Positions 63,490-64,000 of a stretch of DNA of 64,000 nucleotides are shown here, piece after piece. The translations under genes were made by a program, and so were the position numbers. The notes below the pieces were generated by a model. The model was given only the letters and a program-made list of their open reading frames with translations, did not search any database and was not told the DNA's origin. Source of the DNA: Thermomonas sp. S9 (lineage in GTDB: Bacteria; Pseudomonadota; Gammaproteobacteria; Xanthomonadales; Xanthomonadaceae); NCBI RefSeq assembly GCF_024704365.1, contig NZ_JAJDFY010000001.1:911001-975000 (forward strand), read 5' to 3'. Position 1 is the first letter of the stretch. Every line of letters starts with the position of its first letter.

Positions 63490-64000
63490 TCAGACCGTGG
63501 CCAGCAGGGCCAGCAGGGAATGCAGCAGTGCGGTGAATTCGCCGAACCAGCGGCGCGCGGCCTGTGGCTTCGGCTCCAGCGTGCGGCCGTCGTTGAGACG
63601 GTTGGCGTCCATCCGCAGCCGGTCGTCCGGATCGAGCTGGGCCGAGATGGCCTTGGCCGGAGCCACCACCACGAAGCGCTGCCAGCTCCCCTGCGCGGTG
63701 ACCGGGTAGTCGCGGTGGCTGCCGTCGGCGAAGTGGATGCGCAGGGTCTGCGGCGGCTTTACCGCGTCGCGGCGGACCACCACCGTGGTGCGATAGGGGA
63801 AGGCGCCCTGCCACGGTTTGGCATCCGGGTGTGCCTTCTTCCACGCCGCGCGGCGTTTGGCGATCGCGGCCTCGATGGCCTTGCTGCCGACCAGCACCTG
63901 ACGGCCCTGGTAGGTGTGATAGCCGGGATGCGGCAGCACCTCGTGGCTGGACAGGCTGCTGATGCGGTCGTCGGTGCGGCCGGTGGAATACACATAGGCA
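63490..64000 (-). CDS. C-terminal part of a secreted protein, possibly an M1-type metallopeptidase (partial)
   Basis: About 170 residues, running off the right edge; the true start lies beyond. The tail has GYHTYQGRQVLVGSKAIEAA, then LRIHFADGSHRDYPVTAQGS and LDPDDRLRMDANRLNDGRTL, which resembles the C-terminal DPD-x-x-LxxDxNxxN(N/D)-type end of some M1-family aminopeptidases. It ends in a hydrophobic FTALLHSLLALLATV. No catalytic motif is inside the window, so the family call is tentative. The stop is 13 bases before the next gene. Confidence 0.5.
   Translation of the reverse strand, partial: AYVYSTGRTDDRISSLSSHEVLPHPGYHTYQGRQVLVGSKAIEAAIAKRRAAWKKAHPDAKPWQGAFPYRTTVVVRRDAVKPPQTLRIHFADGSHRDYPVTAQGSWQRFVVVAPAKAISAQLDPDDRLRMDANRLNDGRTLEPKPQAARRWFGEFTALLHSLLALLATV

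Overview
The window is a gene-dense, very GC-rich chromosomal segment from a gammaproteobacterium of the Xanthomonadaceae/Lysobacteraceae type (Lysobacter, Luteimonas, Pseudoxanthomonas or a relative). Three things point there: a lysA end followed by murL-murD2, the glutamate-epimerising peptidoglycan branch described from Xanthomonas; the order pyrG-kdsA-eno-ftsB-ispD-ispF-truD-surE-pcm-yqaA-nlpD; and a suf operon led by an Rrf2 regulator. I see no rRNA, tRNA, CRISPR array, transposase or integrase. No gene-free stretch exceeds 300 bases; the longest is 60764-61036.

Layout. 1-2.9 kb: end of lysA, then murL and murD2. 3-9.4 kb: dienelactone hydrolase, ispB divergent from ssb, a hotdog thioesterase, two NlpC/P60 hydrolases, a SlyD-like isomerase and a DadA-like dehydrogenase. 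9.4-14.7 kb: an S9 peptidase of unusually low GC, parE with a duplicated 3' end, and glk. 14.8-24.8 kb: the pyrG-to-nlpD housekeeping cluster, without the rpoS that often follows nlpD. 24.9-30.4 kb: DUF3108 protein, purN and purM on the minus strand, then a DUF2066 protein, a PerM-type permease and hda on the plus strand. 30.4-33.6 kb: murU-amgK divergent from xanB. 34.2-36.3 kb: cysK divergent from cysB. 36.3-38 kb: TonB and SIMPL proteins. 38.1-47.5 kb: maf-rng-yhdP-tldD, darP and tldE. 47.6-51.2 kb: a DUF1800/DUF1501 pair and two DUF4870 membrane proteins. 51.2-57 kb: sufR-sufB-(two inserted genes)-sufC-sufD-sufS. 57.1-64 kb: an esterase, a SET-domain protein, a divergent EF-G, a glycine-zipper protein, a response regulator, a membrane protein and the end of a possible M1 peptidase.

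Cell-wall metabolism is a theme: the window holds precursor synthesis (murL, murD2), MurNAc salvage (amgK, murU), hydrolases (two NlpC/P60, NlpD), lipid-carrier synthesis (ispD, ispF, ispB), KDO synthesis (kdsA) and divisome (ftsB).

The most unusual structure is a small protein plus a short nucleotidyltransferase-like protein set between sufB and sufC with every start and stop overlapping, which looks like a toxin-antitoxin-type cassette captured in an iron-sulfur operon. A 34-bp copy of the parE 3' end next to the low-GC peptidase gene is a second sign of past insertion.

Caution on quality: every gene before about 19.9 kb reads cleanly, but from there on fifteen genes carry frameshifts or an internal stop, mostly in homopolymers or CG-dinucleotide tracts and including indispensable genes such as ispF. 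I annotate these as single genes with probable sequence errors.
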